A stretch of DNA of 64,000 nt from Allodiplogaster sudhausi (GCA_945643635.1 CALZFC010000010.1:912501-976500), one strand, 5' to 3'. Shown: positions 23,635 through 35,371, counted from the first letter of the stretch. The notes: generated by a model from the sequence alone, not told the origin. Translations and numbers: made by a program.

Positions 23635-23882
23635 ATAATTTTTCGTTTTAGTCCTACTATTTACCTTTCTCTCTGTGTTTCAACTCATTTTCGCTATTCA
23701 TTTTATATTTGTTTATCGCATGATATTGCATTCTTGTTTTATCGCTAGAGTCTAATTAAAATGACTGTTGGTGCAAGATTGTCGAGAAAAAAAATTTAAT
23801 AAAAAATTAATTGATTAATTAATGTCAGATGTGATCGGCAAGCGAAAGTGCCGATCATCATTGACATGGATGCAAAATATTC

Positions 23883-23954
23883 TTCCGATGCGGGGAATCG
23901 AACCCCGGCCTTGCATGTGAGAGACGCAAATCATAACCACTAGACTACATCGGA
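23883..23954 (-). tRNA. tRNA-Glu(CTC), unit 38
   Basis: Consensus gene, AATATTC flank. Confidence 0.94.
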
Positions 23955-24202
23955 TACGACAGAAGAAATTTACTCTCTTTCCTAAAGAAAGCTGCTTGCA
24001 AGTAAGTAGCGCATCGCATACAATGATGATTCTTTTCGTAGCAAGCGTTTTCCAACTACATTTTATGAATATTGCATGCCTATGGCAACGCGTTCGATAT
24101 TTATTTCGCCGTTTAGATTTAACAATTTAGTGAAAGTATAAATGAATATTTACAATCTTTTAAATTTTATTTATATTTTATATTTGCGAAGGCAACCAGT
24201 GT

Positions 24203-24273
24203 GGCCGGATGGTCTAGGGGTATGATTCTCGCTTCGGGTGCGAGAGGTCCCGGTTCGAATCCCGGTTCGGCCC
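24203..24273 (+). tRNA. tRNA-Pro(CGG), unit 38, class C
   Basis: One base short in the T arm. The next gene is another Pro without a Glu between. Confidence 0.8.
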
Positions 24274-24289
24274 ATAATTTTTCGTTTTA

Positions 24290-24415
24290 GTCCTACTATT
24301 TACTGTTCGATATTTATTTCGCCGTTTAGATTTAACAATTTAGTGAAAGTATAAATGAATATTTACAATCTTTTAAATTTTATTTATATTTTATATTTGC
24401 GAAGGCAACCAGTGT
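24290..24415. other. Deletion-fusion spacer joining units 38 and 39
   Basis: The sequence jumps from CTACTATTTAC (3' flank of Pro) directly to GTTCGATATTT (upstream spacer of the next Pro). About 430 bp, including one tRNA-Glu and the hairpin, is missing. Confidence 0.85.
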
Positions 24416-24487
24416 GGCCGGATGGTCTAGGGGTATGATTCTCGCTTCGGGTGCGAGAGGTCCCGCGTTCGAATCCCGGTTCGTCCC
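24416..24487 (+). tRNA. tRNA-Pro(CGG), unit 39, class D, T70
   Basis: Mismatches in both T stem (C52-C62) and acceptor (C3-T70); likely weak. No Glu gene belongs to this unit. Confidence 0.55.
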
Positions 24488-24736
24488 ATAATTTTTCGTT
24501 TTAGTCCTACTATTTACCTTTCTCTCTGTGTTTCAACTCATTTTCGCTATTCATTTTATATTTGTTTATCGCATGATATTGCATTCTTGTTTTATCGCTA
24601 GAGTCTAATTAAAATGACTGTTGGTGCAAGATTGTCGAGAAAAAAAATTTAATAAAAAAATTAATTGATTAATTAATGTCAGATTTGATCGGCAAGCGAA
24701 AGTGCCGATCATCATTGACATGGATGCAAAATGTTC

Positions 24737-24808
24737 TTCCGATGCGGGGAATCGAACCCCGGCCTTGCATGTGAGAGACGCAAATCATAACCACTAGACT
24801 ACATCGGA
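24737..24808 (-). tRNA. tRNA-Glu(CTC), unit 40
   Basis: Consensus gene; preceded by the AGATTTGATCGG spacer variant. Confidence 0.94.
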
Positions 24809-25056
24809 TACGACAGAAGAAATTTACTCTCTTTCCTAAAGAAAGCTGCTTGCAAGTAAGTAGCGCATCGCATACAATGATGATTCTTTTCGTAGCAAGC
24901 GTTTTCCAACTACATTTTATGAATATTGCATGCCTATGGCAACGCGTTCGATATTTATTTCGCCGTTTAGATTTAACAATTTAGTGAAAGTATAAATGAA
25001 TATTTACAATCTTTTAAATTTTATTTATATTTTATATTTGCGAAGGCAACCAGTGT

Positions 25057-25128
25057 GGCCGGATGGTCTAGGGGTATGATTCTCGCTTCGGGTGCGAGAG
25101 GTCCCGGGTTCGAATCCCGGTTCGGCCC
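25057..25128 (+). tRNA. tRNA-Pro(CGG), unit 40, class A
   Basis: Perfect T and acceptor stems. Confidence 0.93.
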
Positions 25129-25377
25129 ATAATTTTTCGTTTTAGTCCTACTATTTACCTTTCTCTCTGTGTTTCAACTCATTTTCGCTATTCATTTTAT
25201 ATTTGTTTATCGCATGATATTGCATTCTTGTTTTATCGCTAGAGTCTAATTAAAATGACTGTTGGTGCAAGATTGTCGAGAAAAAAAATTTAATAAAAAA
25301 ATTAATTGATTAATTAATGTCAGATGTGATCGGCAAGCGAAAGTGCCGATCATCATTGACATGGATGCAAAATGTTC

Positions 25378-25449
25378 TTCCGATGCGGGGAATCGAACCC
25401 CGGCCTTGCATGTGAGAGACGCAAATCATAACCACTAGACTACATCGGA
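25378..25449 (-). tRNA. tRNA-Glu(CTC), unit 41
   Basis: Consensus copy. Confidence 0.94.
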
Positions 25450-25697
25450 TACGACAGAAGAAATTTACTCTCTTTCCTAAAGAAAGCTGCTTGCAAGTAA
25501 GTAGCGCATCGCATACAATGATGATTCTTTTCGTAGCAAGCGTTTTCCAACTACATTTTATGAATATTGCATGCCTATGGCAACGCGTTCGATATTTATT
25601 TCGCCGTTTAGATTTAACAATTTAGTGAAAGTATAAATGAATATTTACAATCTTTTAAATTTTATTTATATTTTATATTTGCGAAGGCAACCAGTGT

Positions 25698-25768
25698 GGC
25701 CGGATGGTCTAGGGGTATGATTCTCGCTTCGGGTGCGAGAGGTCCCCGTTCGAATCCCGGTTCGGCCC
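25698..25768 (+). tRNA. tRNA-Pro(CGG), unit 41, class G
   Basis: One base short, T stem 5' strand CCCCG, G52 lost. Downstream spacer lacks GTTTTATCGCTAGAGTCTAA, the same deletion as in unit 44. Confidence 0.6.
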
Positions 25769-25992
25769 ATAATTTTTCGTTTTAGTCCTACTATTTACCT
25801 TTCTCTCTGTGTTTCAACTCATTTTCGCTATTCATTTTATATTTGTTTATCGCATGATATTGCATTCTTTTATTAAAATGACTGTTGGTGCAAGATTGTC
25901 GAGAAAAAAAATTTAATAAAAAAATTAATTAATGTCAGATATGATCGGCAAGCGAAAGTGCCGATCATAATTGACATGGATGCAAAATGTTC

Positions 25993-26064
25993 TTCCGATG
26001 CGGGGAATCGAACCCCGGCCTTGCATGTGAGAGACGCAAATCATAACCACTAGACTACATCGGA
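25993..26064 (-). tRNA. tRNA-Glu(CTC), unit 42
   Basis: Consensus copy. Confidence 0.94.
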
Positions 26065-26312
26065 TACGACAGAAGAAATTTACTCTCTTTCCTAAAGAAA
26101 GCTGCTTGCAAGTAAGTAGCGCATCGCATACAATGATGATTCTTTTCGTAGCAAGCGTTTTCCAACTACATTTTATGAATATTGCATGCCTATGGCAACG
26201 CGTTCGATATTTATTTCGCCGTTTAGATTTAACAATTTAGTGAAAGTATAAATGAATATTTACAATCTTTTAAATTTTATTTATATTTTATATTTGCGAA
26301 GGCAACCAGTGT

Positions 26313-26384
26313 GGCCGGATGGTCTAGGGGTATGATTCTCGCTTCGGGTGCGAGAGGTCCCCGGTTCGAATCCCGGTTCGGCCC
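26313..26384 (+). tRNA. tRNA-Pro(CGG), unit 42, class B
   Basis: Class B T stem. Confidence 0.85.
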
Positions 26385-26632
26385 ATAATTTTTCGTTTTA
26401 GTCCTACTATTTACCTTTCTCTCTGTGTTTCAACTCATTTTCGCTATTCATTTTATATTTGTTTATCGCATGATATTGCATTCTTGTTTTATCGCTAGAG
26501 TCTAATTAAAATGACTGTTGGTGCAAGATTGTCGAGAAAAAAAATTTAATAAAAAATTAATTGATTAATTAATGTCAGATGTGATCGGCAAGCGAAAGTG
26601 CCGATCATCATTGACATGGATGCAAAATATTC

Positions 26633-26704
26633 TTCCGATGCGGGGAATCGAACCCCGGCCTTGCATGTGAGAGACGCAAATCATAACCACTAGACTACAT
26701 CGGA
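26633..26704 (-). tRNA. tRNA-Glu(CTC), unit 43
   Basis: Consensus gene, AATATTC flank. Confidence 0.94.
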
Positions 26705-26952
26705 TACGACAGAAGAAATTTACTCTCTTTCCTAAAGAAAGCTGCTTGCAAGTAAGTAGCGCATCGCATACAATGATGATTCTTTTCGTAGCAAGCGTTT
26801 TCCAACTACATTTTATGAATATTGCATGCCTATGGCAACGCGTTCGATATTTATTTCGCCGTTTAGATTTAACAATTTAGTGAAAGTATAAATGAATATT
26901 TACAATCTTTTAAATTTTATTTATATTTTATATTTGCGAAGGCAACCAGTGT

Positions 26953-27024
26953 GGCCGGATGGTCTAGGGGTATGATTCTCGCTTCGGGTGCGAGAGGTCC
27001 CGGGTTCGAATCCCGGTTCGGCCC
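26953..27024 (+). tRNA. tRNA-Pro(CGG), unit 43, class A
   Basis: Perfect T and acceptor stems. Confidence 0.93.
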
Positions 27025-27273
27025 ATAATTTTTCGTTTTAGTCCTACTATTTACCTTTCTCTCTGTGTTTCAACTCATTTTCGCTATTCATTTTATATTT
27101 GTTTATCGCATGATATTGCATTCTTGTTTTATCGCTAGAGTCTAATTAAAATGACTGTTGGTGCAAGATTGTCGAGAAAAAAAATTTAATAAAAAAATTA
27201 ATTGATTAATTAATGTCAGATGTGATCGGCAAGCGAAAGTGCCGATCATCATTGACATGGATGCAAAATGTTC

Positions 27274-27345
27274 TTCCGATGCGGGGAATCGAACCCCGGC
27301 CTTGCATGTGAGAGACGCAAATCATAACCACTAGACTACATCGGA
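27274..27345 (-). tRNA. tRNA-Glu(CTC), unit 44
   Basis: Consensus copy. Confidence 0.94.
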
Positions 27346-27593
27346 TACGACAGAAGAAATTTACTCTCTTTCCTAAAGAAAGCTGCTTGCAAGTAAGTAG
27401 CGCATCGCATACAATGATGATTCTTTTCGTAGCAAGCGTTTTCCAACTACATTTTATGAATATTGCATGCCTATGGCAACGCGTTCGATATTTATTTCGC
27501 CGTTTAGATTTAACAATTTAGTGAAAGTATAAATGAATATTTACAATCTTTTAAATTTTATTTATATTTTATATTTGCGAAGGCAACCAGTGT

Positions 27594-27665
27594 GGCCGGA
27601 TGGTCTAGGGGTATGATTCTCGCTTCGGGTGCGAGAGGTCCCCTGTTCGAATCCCGGTTCGGCCC
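27594..27665 (+). tRNA. tRNA-Pro(CGG), unit 44, class F
   Basis: Two T-stem mismatches (51 and 52). The downstream spacer carries the same ~20-bp deletion as unit 41. Confidence 0.6.
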
Positions 27666-27889
27666 ATAATTTTTCGTTTTAGTCCTACTATTTACCTTTC
27701 TCTCTGTGTTTCAACTCATTTTCGCTATTCATTTTATATTTGTTTATCGCATGATATTGCATTCTTTTATTAAAATGACTGTTGGTGCAAGATTGTCGAG
27801 AAAAAAAATTTAATAAAAAAATTAATTAATGTCAGATATGATCGGCAAGCGAGAGTGCCGATCATAATTGACATGGATGCAAAATGTTC

Positions 27890-27961
27890 TTCCGATGCGG
27901 GGAATCGAACCCCGGCCTTGCATGTGAGAGACGCAAATCATAACCACTAGACTACATCGGA
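27890..27961 (-). tRNA. tRNA-Glu(CTC), unit 45
   Basis: Consensus copy. Confidence 0.94.
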
Positions 27962-28209
27962 TACGACAGAAGAAATTTACTCTCTTTCCTAAAGAAAGCT
28001 GCTTGCAAGTAAGTAGCGCATCGCATACAATGATGATTCTTTTCGTAGCAAGCGTTTTCCAACTACATTTTATGAATATTGCATGCCTATGGCAACGCGT
28101 TCGATATTTATTTCGCCGTTTAGATTTAACAATTTAGTGAAAGTATAAATGAATATTTACAATCTTTTAAATTTTATTTATATTTTATATTTGCGAAGGC
28201 AACCAGTGT

Positions 28210-28281
28210 GGCCGGATGGTCTAGGGGTATGATTCTCGCTTCGGGTGCGAGAGGTCCCCGGTTCGAATCCCGGTTCGGCCC
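28210..28281 (+). tRNA. tRNA-Pro(CGG), unit 45, class B
   Basis: Class B T stem. Confidence 0.85.
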
Positions 28282-28530
28282 ATAATTTTTCGTTTTAGTC
28301 CTACTATTTACCTTTCTCTCTGTGTTTCAACTCATTTTCGCTATTCATTTTATATTTGTTTATCGCATGATATTGCATTCTTGTTTTATCGCTAGAGTCT
28401 AATTAAAATGACTGTTGGTGCAAGATTGTCGAGAAAAAAAATTTAATAAAAAAATTAATTGATTAATTAATGTCAGATGTGATCGGCAAGCGAAAGTGCC
28501 GATCATCATTGACATGGATGCAAAATATTC

Positions 28531-28602
28531 TTCCGATGCGGGGAATCGAACCCCGGCCTTGCATGTGAGAGACGCAAATCATAACCACTAGACTACATCG
28601 GA
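28531..28602 (-). tRNA. tRNA-Glu(CTC), unit 46
   Basis: Consensus gene, AATATTC flank. Confidence 0.94.
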
Positions 28603-28850
28603 TACGACAGAAGAAATTTACTCTCTTTCCTAAAGAAAGCTGCTTGCAAGTAAGTAGCGCATCGCATACAATGATGATTCTTTTCGTAGCAAGCGTTTTC
28701 CAACTACATTTTATGAATATTGCATGCCTATGGCAACGCGTTCGATATTTATTTCGCCGTTTAGATTTAACAATTTAGTGAAAGTATAAATGAATATTTA
28801 CAATCTTTTAAATTTTATTTATATTTTATATTTGCGAAGGCAACCAGTGT

Positions 28851-28922
28851 GGCCGGATGGTCTAGGGGTATGATTCTCGCTTCGGGTGCGAGAGGTCCCG
28901 CGTTCGAATCCCGGTTCGTCCC
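28851..28922 (+). tRNA. tRNA-Pro(CGG), unit 46, class D, T70
   Basis: Same variant combination as unit 39, followed by the same AGATTTGATCGG spacer. Confidence 0.55.
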
Positions 28923-29170
28923 ATAATTTTTCGTTTTAGTCCTACTATTTACCTTTCTCTCTGTGTTTCAACTCATTTTCGCTATTCATTTTATATTTGT
29001 TTATCGCATGATATTGCATTCTTGTTTTATCGCTAGAGTCTAATTAAAATGACTGTTGGTGCAAGATTGTCGAGAAAAAAATTTAATAAAAAAATTAATT
29101 GATTAATTAATGTCAGATTTGATCGGCAAGCGAAAGTGCCGATCATCATTGACATGGATGCAAAATGTTC

Positions 29171-29242
29171 TTCCGATGCGGGGAATCGAACCCCGGCCTT
29201 GCATGTGAGAGACGCAAATCATAACCACTAGACTACATCGGA
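29171..29242 (-). tRNA. tRNA-Glu(CTC), unit 47
   Basis: Consensus copy. Confidence 0.94.
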
Positions 29243-29490
29243 TACGACAGAAGAAATTTACTCTCTTTCCTAAAGAAAGCTGCTTGCAAGTAAGTAGCGC
29301 ATCGCATACAATGATGATTCTTTTCGTAGCAAGCGTTTTCCAACTACATTTTATGAATATTGCATGCCTATGGCAACGCGTTCGATATTTATTTCGCCGT
29401 TTAGATTTAACAATTTAGTGAAAGTATAAATGAATATTTACAATCTTTTAAATTTTATTTATATTTTATATTTGCGAAGGCAACCAGTGT

Positions 29491-29562
29491 GGCCGGATGG
29501 TCTAGGGGTATGATTCTCGCTTCGGGTGCGAGAGGTCCCGGGTTCGAATCCCGGTTCGGCCC
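29491..29562 (+). tRNA. tRNA-Pro(CGG), unit 47, class A
   Basis: Perfect T and acceptor stems. Confidence 0.93.
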
Positions 29563-29811
29563 ATAATTTTTCGTTTTAGTCCTACTATTTACCTTTCTCT
29601 CTGTGTTTCAACTCATTTTCGCTATTCATTTTATATTTGTTTATCGCATGATATTGCATTCTTGTTTTATCGCTAGAGTCTAATTAAAATGACTGTTGGT
29701 GCAAGATTGTCGAGAAAAAAAATTTAATAAAAAAATTAATTGATTAATTAATGTCAGATGTGATCGGCAAGCGAAAGTGAAGATCATCATTGACATGGAT
29801 GCAAAATATTC

Positions 29812-29883
29812 TTCCGATGCGGGGAATCGAACCCCGGCCTTGCATGTGAGAGACGCAAATCATAACCACTAGACTACATCGGA
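29812..29883 (-). tRNA. tRNA-Glu(CTC), unit 48
   Basis: Consensus gene; the preceding spacer hairpin is broken (GTGAAGATC). Confidence 0.94.
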
Positions 29884-30131
29884 TACGACAGAAGACATTT
29901 ACTCTCTTTCCTAAAGAAAGCTGCTTGCAAGTAAGTAGCGCATCGCATACAATGATGATTCTTTTCGTAGCAAGCGTTTTCCAACTACATTTTATGAATA
30001 TTGCATGCCTATGGCAACGCGTTCGATATTTATTTCGCCGTTTAGATTTAACAATTTAGTGAAAGTATAAATGAATATTTACAATCTTTTAAATTTTATT
30101 TATATTTTATATTTGCGAAGGCATCCAGTGT

Positions 30132-30203
30132 GGCCGGATGGTCTAGGGGTATGATTCTCGCTTCGGGTGCGAGAGGTCCCCGGTTCGAATCCCGGTTCGG
30201 CCC
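30132..30203 (+). tRNA. tRNA-Pro(CGG), unit 48, class B
   Basis: Class B T stem. Confidence 0.85.
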
Positions 30204-30452
30204 ATAATTTTTCGTTTTAGTCCTACTATTTACCTTTCTCTCTGTGTTTCAACTCATTTTCGCTATTCATTTTATATTTGTTTATCGCATGATATTGCAT
30301 TCTTGTTTTATCGCTAGAGTCTAATTAAAATGACTGTTGGTGCAAGATTGTCGAGAAAAAAAATTTAATAAAAAAATTAATTGATTAATTAATGTCAGAT
30401 GTGATCGGCAAGCGAAAGTGAAGATCATCATTGACATGGATGCAAAATATTC

Positions 30453-30524
30453 TTCCGATGCGGGGAATCGAACCCCGGCCTTGCATGTGAGAGACGCAAA
30501 TCATAACCACTAGACTACATCGGA
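30453..30524 (-). tRNA. tRNA-Glu(CTC), unit 49
   Basis: Consensus gene; broken spacer hairpin before it. Confidence 0.94.
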
Positions 30525-30772
30525 TACGACAGAAGAAATTTACTCTCTTTCCTAAAGAAAGCTGCTTGCAAGTAAGTAGCGCATCGCATACAATGATGAT
30601 TCTTTTCGTAGCAAGCGTTTTCCAACTACATTTTATGAATATTGCATGCCTATGGCAACGCGTTCGATATTTATTTCGCCGTTTAGATTTAACAATTTAG
30701 TGAAAGTATAAATGAATATTTACAATCTTTTAAATTTTATTTATATTTTATATTTTCGAAGGCAACCAGTGT

Positions 30773-30844
30773 AACCGGATGGTCTAGGGGTATGATTCCC
30801 GCTTCGGGTGCGAGAGGTCCCCTGTTCGAATCCCGGTTCGGCCC
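30773..30844 (+). pseudogene. tRNA-Pro(CGG) pseudogene, unit 49, class F, C28
   Basis: The first two bases are AA instead of GG, the anticodon stem has C28-A42, and the T stem has two mismatches. Three stems are damaged, so this copy is very unlikely to work. Confidence 0.7.
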
Positions 30845-31093
30845 ATAATTTTTCGTTTTAGTCCTACTATTTACCTTTCTCTCTGTGTTTCAACTCATTT
30901 TCGCTATTCATTTTATATTTGTTTATCGCATGATATTGCATTCTTGTTTTATCACTAGAGTCTAATTAAAATGACTGTTGGTGCAAGATTGTCTAGAAAA
31001 AAAATTTAATAAAAAAATTAATTGATTAATTAATGTCAGATGTGATCGGCAAGCGAAAGTGCCGATCATCATTGACATGGATGCAAAATATTC

Positions 31094-31165
31094 TTCCGAT
31101 GCGGGGAATCGAACCCCGGCCTTGCATGTGAGAGACGCAAATCATAACGACTAGACTACATTGGA
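31094..31165 (-). tRNA. tRNA-Glu(CTC) variant, unit 50
   Basis: Base 4 G to A breaks an acceptor pair, and D-loop G18 is C. Identical double change in unit 55. Probably non-functional. Confidence 0.6.
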
Positions 31166-31413
31166 TACGACAGAAGAAATTTACTCTCTTTCCTAAAGAA
31201 AGCTGCTTGCAAGTAAGTAGCGCATCGCATACAATGATGATTCTTTTCGTAGCAAGCGTTTTCCAACTACATTTTATGAATATTGCATGCCTATGGCAAC
31301 GCGTTCGATATTTATTTCGCCGTTTAGATTTAACAATTTAGTGAAAGTATAAATGAATATTTACAATCTTTTAAATTTTATTTATATTTTATATTTGCGA
31401 AGGCAACCAGTGT

Positions 31414-31485
31414 GGCCGGATGGTCTAGGGGTATGATTCTCGCTTCGGGTGCGAGAGGTCCCCGGTTCGAATCCCGGTTCGGCCC
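31414..31485 (+). tRNA. tRNA-Pro(CGG), unit 50, class B
   Basis: Class B T stem. Confidence 0.85.
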
Positions 31486-31734
31486 ATAATTTTTCGTTTT
31501 AGTCCTACTGTTTACCTTTCTCTCTGTGTTTCAACTCATTTTCGCTATTCATTTTATATTTGTTTATCGCATGATATTGCATTCTTGTTTTATCGCTAGA
31601 GTCTAATTAAAATGACTGTTAGTGCAAGATTGTCGAGAAAAAAAATTTAATAAAAAAATTAATTGATTAATTAATGTCAGATGTGATCGGCAAGCGAAAG
31701 TGAAGATCATCATTGACATGGATGCAAAATATTC

Positions 31735-31806
31735 TTCCGATGCGGGGAATCGAACCCCGGCCTTGCATGTGAGAGACGCAAATCATAACCACTAGACTAC
31801 ATCGGA
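31735..31806 (-). tRNA. tRNA-Glu(CTC), unit 51
   Basis: Consensus gene; broken spacer hairpin before it. Confidence 0.94.
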
Positions 31807-31830
31807 TACGACAGAAGACATTTACTCTCT

Positions 31831-31915
31831 TTCCTAAAGAAAGCTGCTTGCAAGTAAGTAGCGCATCGCATATTTCCTAAAGAAAGCTGCTTGCAAGTAA
31901 GTAGCGCATCGCATA
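31831..31915. repeat. Short tandem duplication in spacer, unit 51
   Basis: Doubled CTAAAGAAAGCTGC spacer piece with junction CGCATATTTCCTAAAG, matching unit 31 some 12.4 kb away. Confidence 0.8.
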
Positions 31916-32097
31916 CAATGATGATTCTTTTCGTAGCAAGCGTTTTCCAACTACATTTTATGAATATTGCATGCCTATGGCAATGCGTTCGATATTTATT
32001 TCGCCGTTTAGATTTAACAATTTAGTGAAAGTATAAATGAATATTTACAATCTTTGAAAATTTATCTATATTTTATATTTGCGAAGACAACCAGTGT

Positions 32098-32169
32098 GGC
32101 TGGATGGTCTAGGGGTATGATTCTCGCTTCGGGTGCGAGAGGTCCCGGGTTCGAATCCCGGTTCTGCCC
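32098..32169 (+). tRNA. tRNA-Pro(CGG), unit 51, class A, T4 T69
   Basis: Acceptor T4-T69 mismatch, as in unit 31. Confidence 0.72.
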
Positions 32170-32417
32170 ATATTTTTCGATTTAGTCCTACTATTTACCT
32201 TTCTCTCTGTGTTTCAACTCATTTTCGCTATTCATTTTATATTTGTTTATCGCATGATATTGCATTCTTGTTTTATCGCTAGAGTCTAATTAAAATGACT
32301 GTTGGTGCATGATTGTCGAGAAAAAAATTTTAATAAAGAAATTAATTGATTAATTAATGTCAGATGTGTTCGGCATGCGAAAGTGCCGATCATCATTGAC
32401 ATGGATGCAAAATGTTC

Positions 32418-32489
32418 TTCCGATGCGGGGAATCGAACCCCGGCCTTGCATGTGAGAGACGCAAATCATAACCACTAGACTACATCGGA
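32418..32489 (-). tRNA. tRNA-Glu(CTC), unit 52
   Basis: Consensus copy. Confidence 0.94.
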
Positions 32490-32737
32490 TACGACAGAAG
32501 AAATTTACTCTCTTTCCTAAAGAAAGCTGCTTGCAAGTAAGTAGCGCATCGCATACAATGATGATTCTTTTCGTAGCAAGCGTTTTCCAACTACATTTTA
32601 TGAATATTGCATGCCTATGGCAACGCGTTCGATATTTATTTCGCCGTTTAGATTTAACAATTTAGTGAAAGTATAAATGAATATTTACAATCTTTGAAAA
32701 TTTATCTATATTTTATATTTGCGAAGACAACCAGTGT

Positions 32738-32809
32738 GGCTGGATGGTCTAGGGGTATGATTCTCGCTTCGGGTGCGAGAGGTCCCGGGTTCGAATCCCG
32801 GTTCTGCCC
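32738..32809 (+). tRNA. tRNA-Pro(CGG), unit 52, class A, T4 T69
   Basis: Acceptor T4-T69 mismatch. Confidence 0.72.
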
Positions 32810-33057
32810 ATATTTTTCGATTTAGTCCTACTATTTACCTTTCTCTCTGTGTTTCAACTCATTTTCGCTATTCATTTTATATTTGTTTATCGCATGATAT
32901 TGCATTCTTGTTTTATCGCTAGAGTCTAATTAAAATGACTGTTGGTGCATGATTGTCGAGAAAAAAATTTTAATAAAGAAATTAATTGATTAATTAATGT
33001 CAGATGTGATCGGCTTGCGAAAGTGCCGATCATCATTGACATGGATGCAAAATGTTC

Positions 33058-33129
33058 TTCCGATGCGGGGAATCGAACCCCGGCCTTGCATGAGAGAGAC
33101 GCAAATCATAACCACTAGACTACATCGGA
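33058..33129 (-). tRNA. tRNA-Glu(CTC) variant, unit 53
   Basis: Anticodon-loop base 37 is T instead of A, next to the anticodon; stems intact. Confidence 0.8.
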
Positions 33130-33377
33130 TACGACAGAAGAAATTTGCTCTCTTTCCTAAAGAAAGCTGCTTGCAAGTAAGTAGCGCATCGCATACAATG
33201 ATGATTCTTTTCGTAGCAAGCGTTTTCCAACTACATTTTATGAATATTGCATGCCTATGGCAACGCGTTCGATATTTATTTCGCCGTTTAGATTTAACAA
33301 TTTAGTGAAAGTATAAATGAATATTTACAATCTTTGAAAATTTATCTATATTTTATATTTGCGAAGACAACCAGTGT

Positions 33378-33449
33378 GGCTGGATGGTCTAGGGGTATGA
33401 TTCTCGCTTCGGGTGCGAGAGGTCCCGCGTTCGAATCCCGGTTCGTCCC
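33378..33449 (+). tRNA. tRNA-Pro(CGG), unit 53, class D, T4 T70
   Basis: T-stem mismatch, T4-G69 wobble and C3-T70 mismatch; likely weak. Confidence 0.5.
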
Positions 33450-33698
33450 ATAATTTTTCGTTTTAGTCCTACTATTTACCTTTCTCTCTGTGTTTCAACT
33501 CATTTTCGCTATTCATTTTATATTTGTTTATCGCATGATATTGCATTCTTGTTTTATCGCTAGAGTCTAATTAAAATGACTGTTGGTGCAAGATTGTCGA
33601 GAAAAAAAATTTAATAAAAAAATTAATTGATTAATTAATGTCAGATTTGATCGGCAAGCGAAAGTGCCGATCATCATTGACATGGATGCAAAATGTTC

Positions 33699-33770
33699 TT
33701 CCGATGCGGGGAATCGAACCCCGGCCCAGCATGTGAGAGACGCAAATCATAACCACTAGACTACATCGGA
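33699..33770 (-). tRNA. tRNA-Glu(CTC) variant, unit 54
   Basis: Two bases at the junction of anticodon stem and variable loop are changed (plus strand CCCAGC for CCTTGC); the outer anticodon pair is lost. Confidence 0.75.
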
Positions 33771-34018
33771 TACGACAGAAGAAATTTACTCTCTTTCCTA
33801 AAGAAAGCTGCTTGCAAGTAAGTAGCGCATCGCATACAATGATGATTCTTTTCGTAGCAAGCGTTTTCCAACTACATTTTATGAATATTGCATGCCTATG
33901 GCAACGCGTTCGATATTTATTTCGCCGTTTAGATTTAACAATTTAGTGAAAGTATAAATGAATATTTACAATCTTTTAAATTTTATTTATATTTTATATT
34001 TGCGAAGGCAACCAGTGT

Positions 34019-34090
34019 GGCCGGATGGTCTAGGGGTATGATTCCCGCTTCGGGTGCGAGAGGTCCCCTGTTCGAATCCCGGTTCGGCCC
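34019..34090 (+). tRNA. tRNA-Pro(CGG), unit 54, class F, C28
   Basis: Anticodon-stem C28-A42 and two T-stem mismatches; likely weak. Confidence 0.5.
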
Positions 34091-34338
34091 ATAATTTTTC
34101 GTTTTAGTCCTACTATTTACCTTTCTCTCTGTGTTTCAACTCATTTTCGCTATTCATTTTATATTTGTTTATCGCATGATATTGCATTCTTGTTTTATCG
34201 CTAGAGTCTAATTAAAATGACTGTTGGTGCAAGATTGTCGAGAAAAAAAATTTAATAAAAAATTAATTGATTAATTAATGTCAGATGTGATCGGCAAGCG
34301 AAAGTGCCGATCATCATTGACATGGATGCAAAATATTC

Positions 34339-34410
34339 TTCCGATGCGGGGAATCGAACCCCGGCCTTGCATGTGAGAGACGCAAATCATAACGACTAGA
34401 CTACATTGGA
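34339..34410 (-). tRNA. tRNA-Glu(CTC) variant, unit 55
   Basis: Same acceptor and D-loop changes as unit 50. Confidence 0.6.
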
Positions 34411-34658
34411 TACGACAGAAGAAATTTACTCTCTTTCCTAAAGAAAGCTGCTTGCAAGTAAGTAGCGCATCGCATACAATGATGATTCTTTTCGTAGCAA
34501 GCGTTTTCCAACTACATTTTATGAATATTGCATGCCTATGGCAACGCGTTCGATATTTATTTCGCCGTTTAGATTTAACAATTTAGTGAAAGTATAAATG
34601 AATATTTACAATCTTTTAAATTTTATTTATATTTTATATTTGCGAAGGCAACCAGTGT

Positions 34659-34730
34659 GGCCGTATGGTCTAGGGGTATGATTCTCGCTTCGGGTGCGAG
34701 AGGTCCCCGGTTCGAATCCCGGTTCGGCCC
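34659..34730 (+). tRNA. tRNA-Pro(CGG), unit 55, class B, T6
   Basis: Acceptor base 6 is T, unpaired with T67, in addition to the class B T stem. Confidence 0.6.
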
Positions 34731-34979
34731 ATAATTTTTCGTTTTAGTCCTACTATTTACCTTTCTCTCTGTGTTTCAACTCATTTTCGCTATTCATTTT
34801 ATATTTGTTTATCGCATGATATTGCATTCTTGTTTTATCGCTAGAGTCTAATTAAAATGACTGTTAGTGCAAGATTGTCGAGAAAAAAAATTTAATAAAA
34901 AAATTAATTGATTAATTAATGTCAGATGTGATCGGCAAGCGAAAGTGAAGATCATCATTGACATGGATGCAAAATATTC

Positions 34980-35051
34980 TTCCGATGCGGGGAATCGAAC
35001 CCCGGCCTTGCATGTGAGAGACGCAAATCATAACCACTAGACTACATCGGA
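34980..35051 (-). tRNA. tRNA-Glu(CTC), unit 56
   Basis: Consensus gene; broken spacer hairpin before it. Confidence 0.94.
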
Positions 35052-35299
35052 TACGACAGAAGACATTTACTCTCTTTCCTAAAGAAAGCTGCTTGCAAGT
35101 AAGTAGCGCATCGCATACAATGATGATTCTTTTCGTAGCAAGCGTTTTCCAACTACATTTTATGAATATTGCATGCCTATGGCAACGCGTTCGATATTTA
35201 TTTCGCCGTTTAGATTTAACAATTTAGTGAAAGTATAAATGAATATTTACAATCTTTGAAAATTTATCTATATTTTATATTTGCGAAGACAACCAGTGT

Positions 35300-35371
35300 G
35301 GCTGGATGGTCTAGGGGTATGATTCTCGCTTCGGGTGCGAGAGGTCCCGGGTTCGAATCCCGGTTCTGCCC
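35300..35371 (+). tRNA. tRNA-Pro(CGG), unit 56, class A, T4 T69
   Basis: Acceptor T4-T69 mismatch. Confidence 0.72.

Noticed and set aside
32997..33305. 102-codon plus-strand frame
   Set aside because: Antisense to tRNA-Glu of unit 53 plus spacer; opened by point changes, not conserved in other units.
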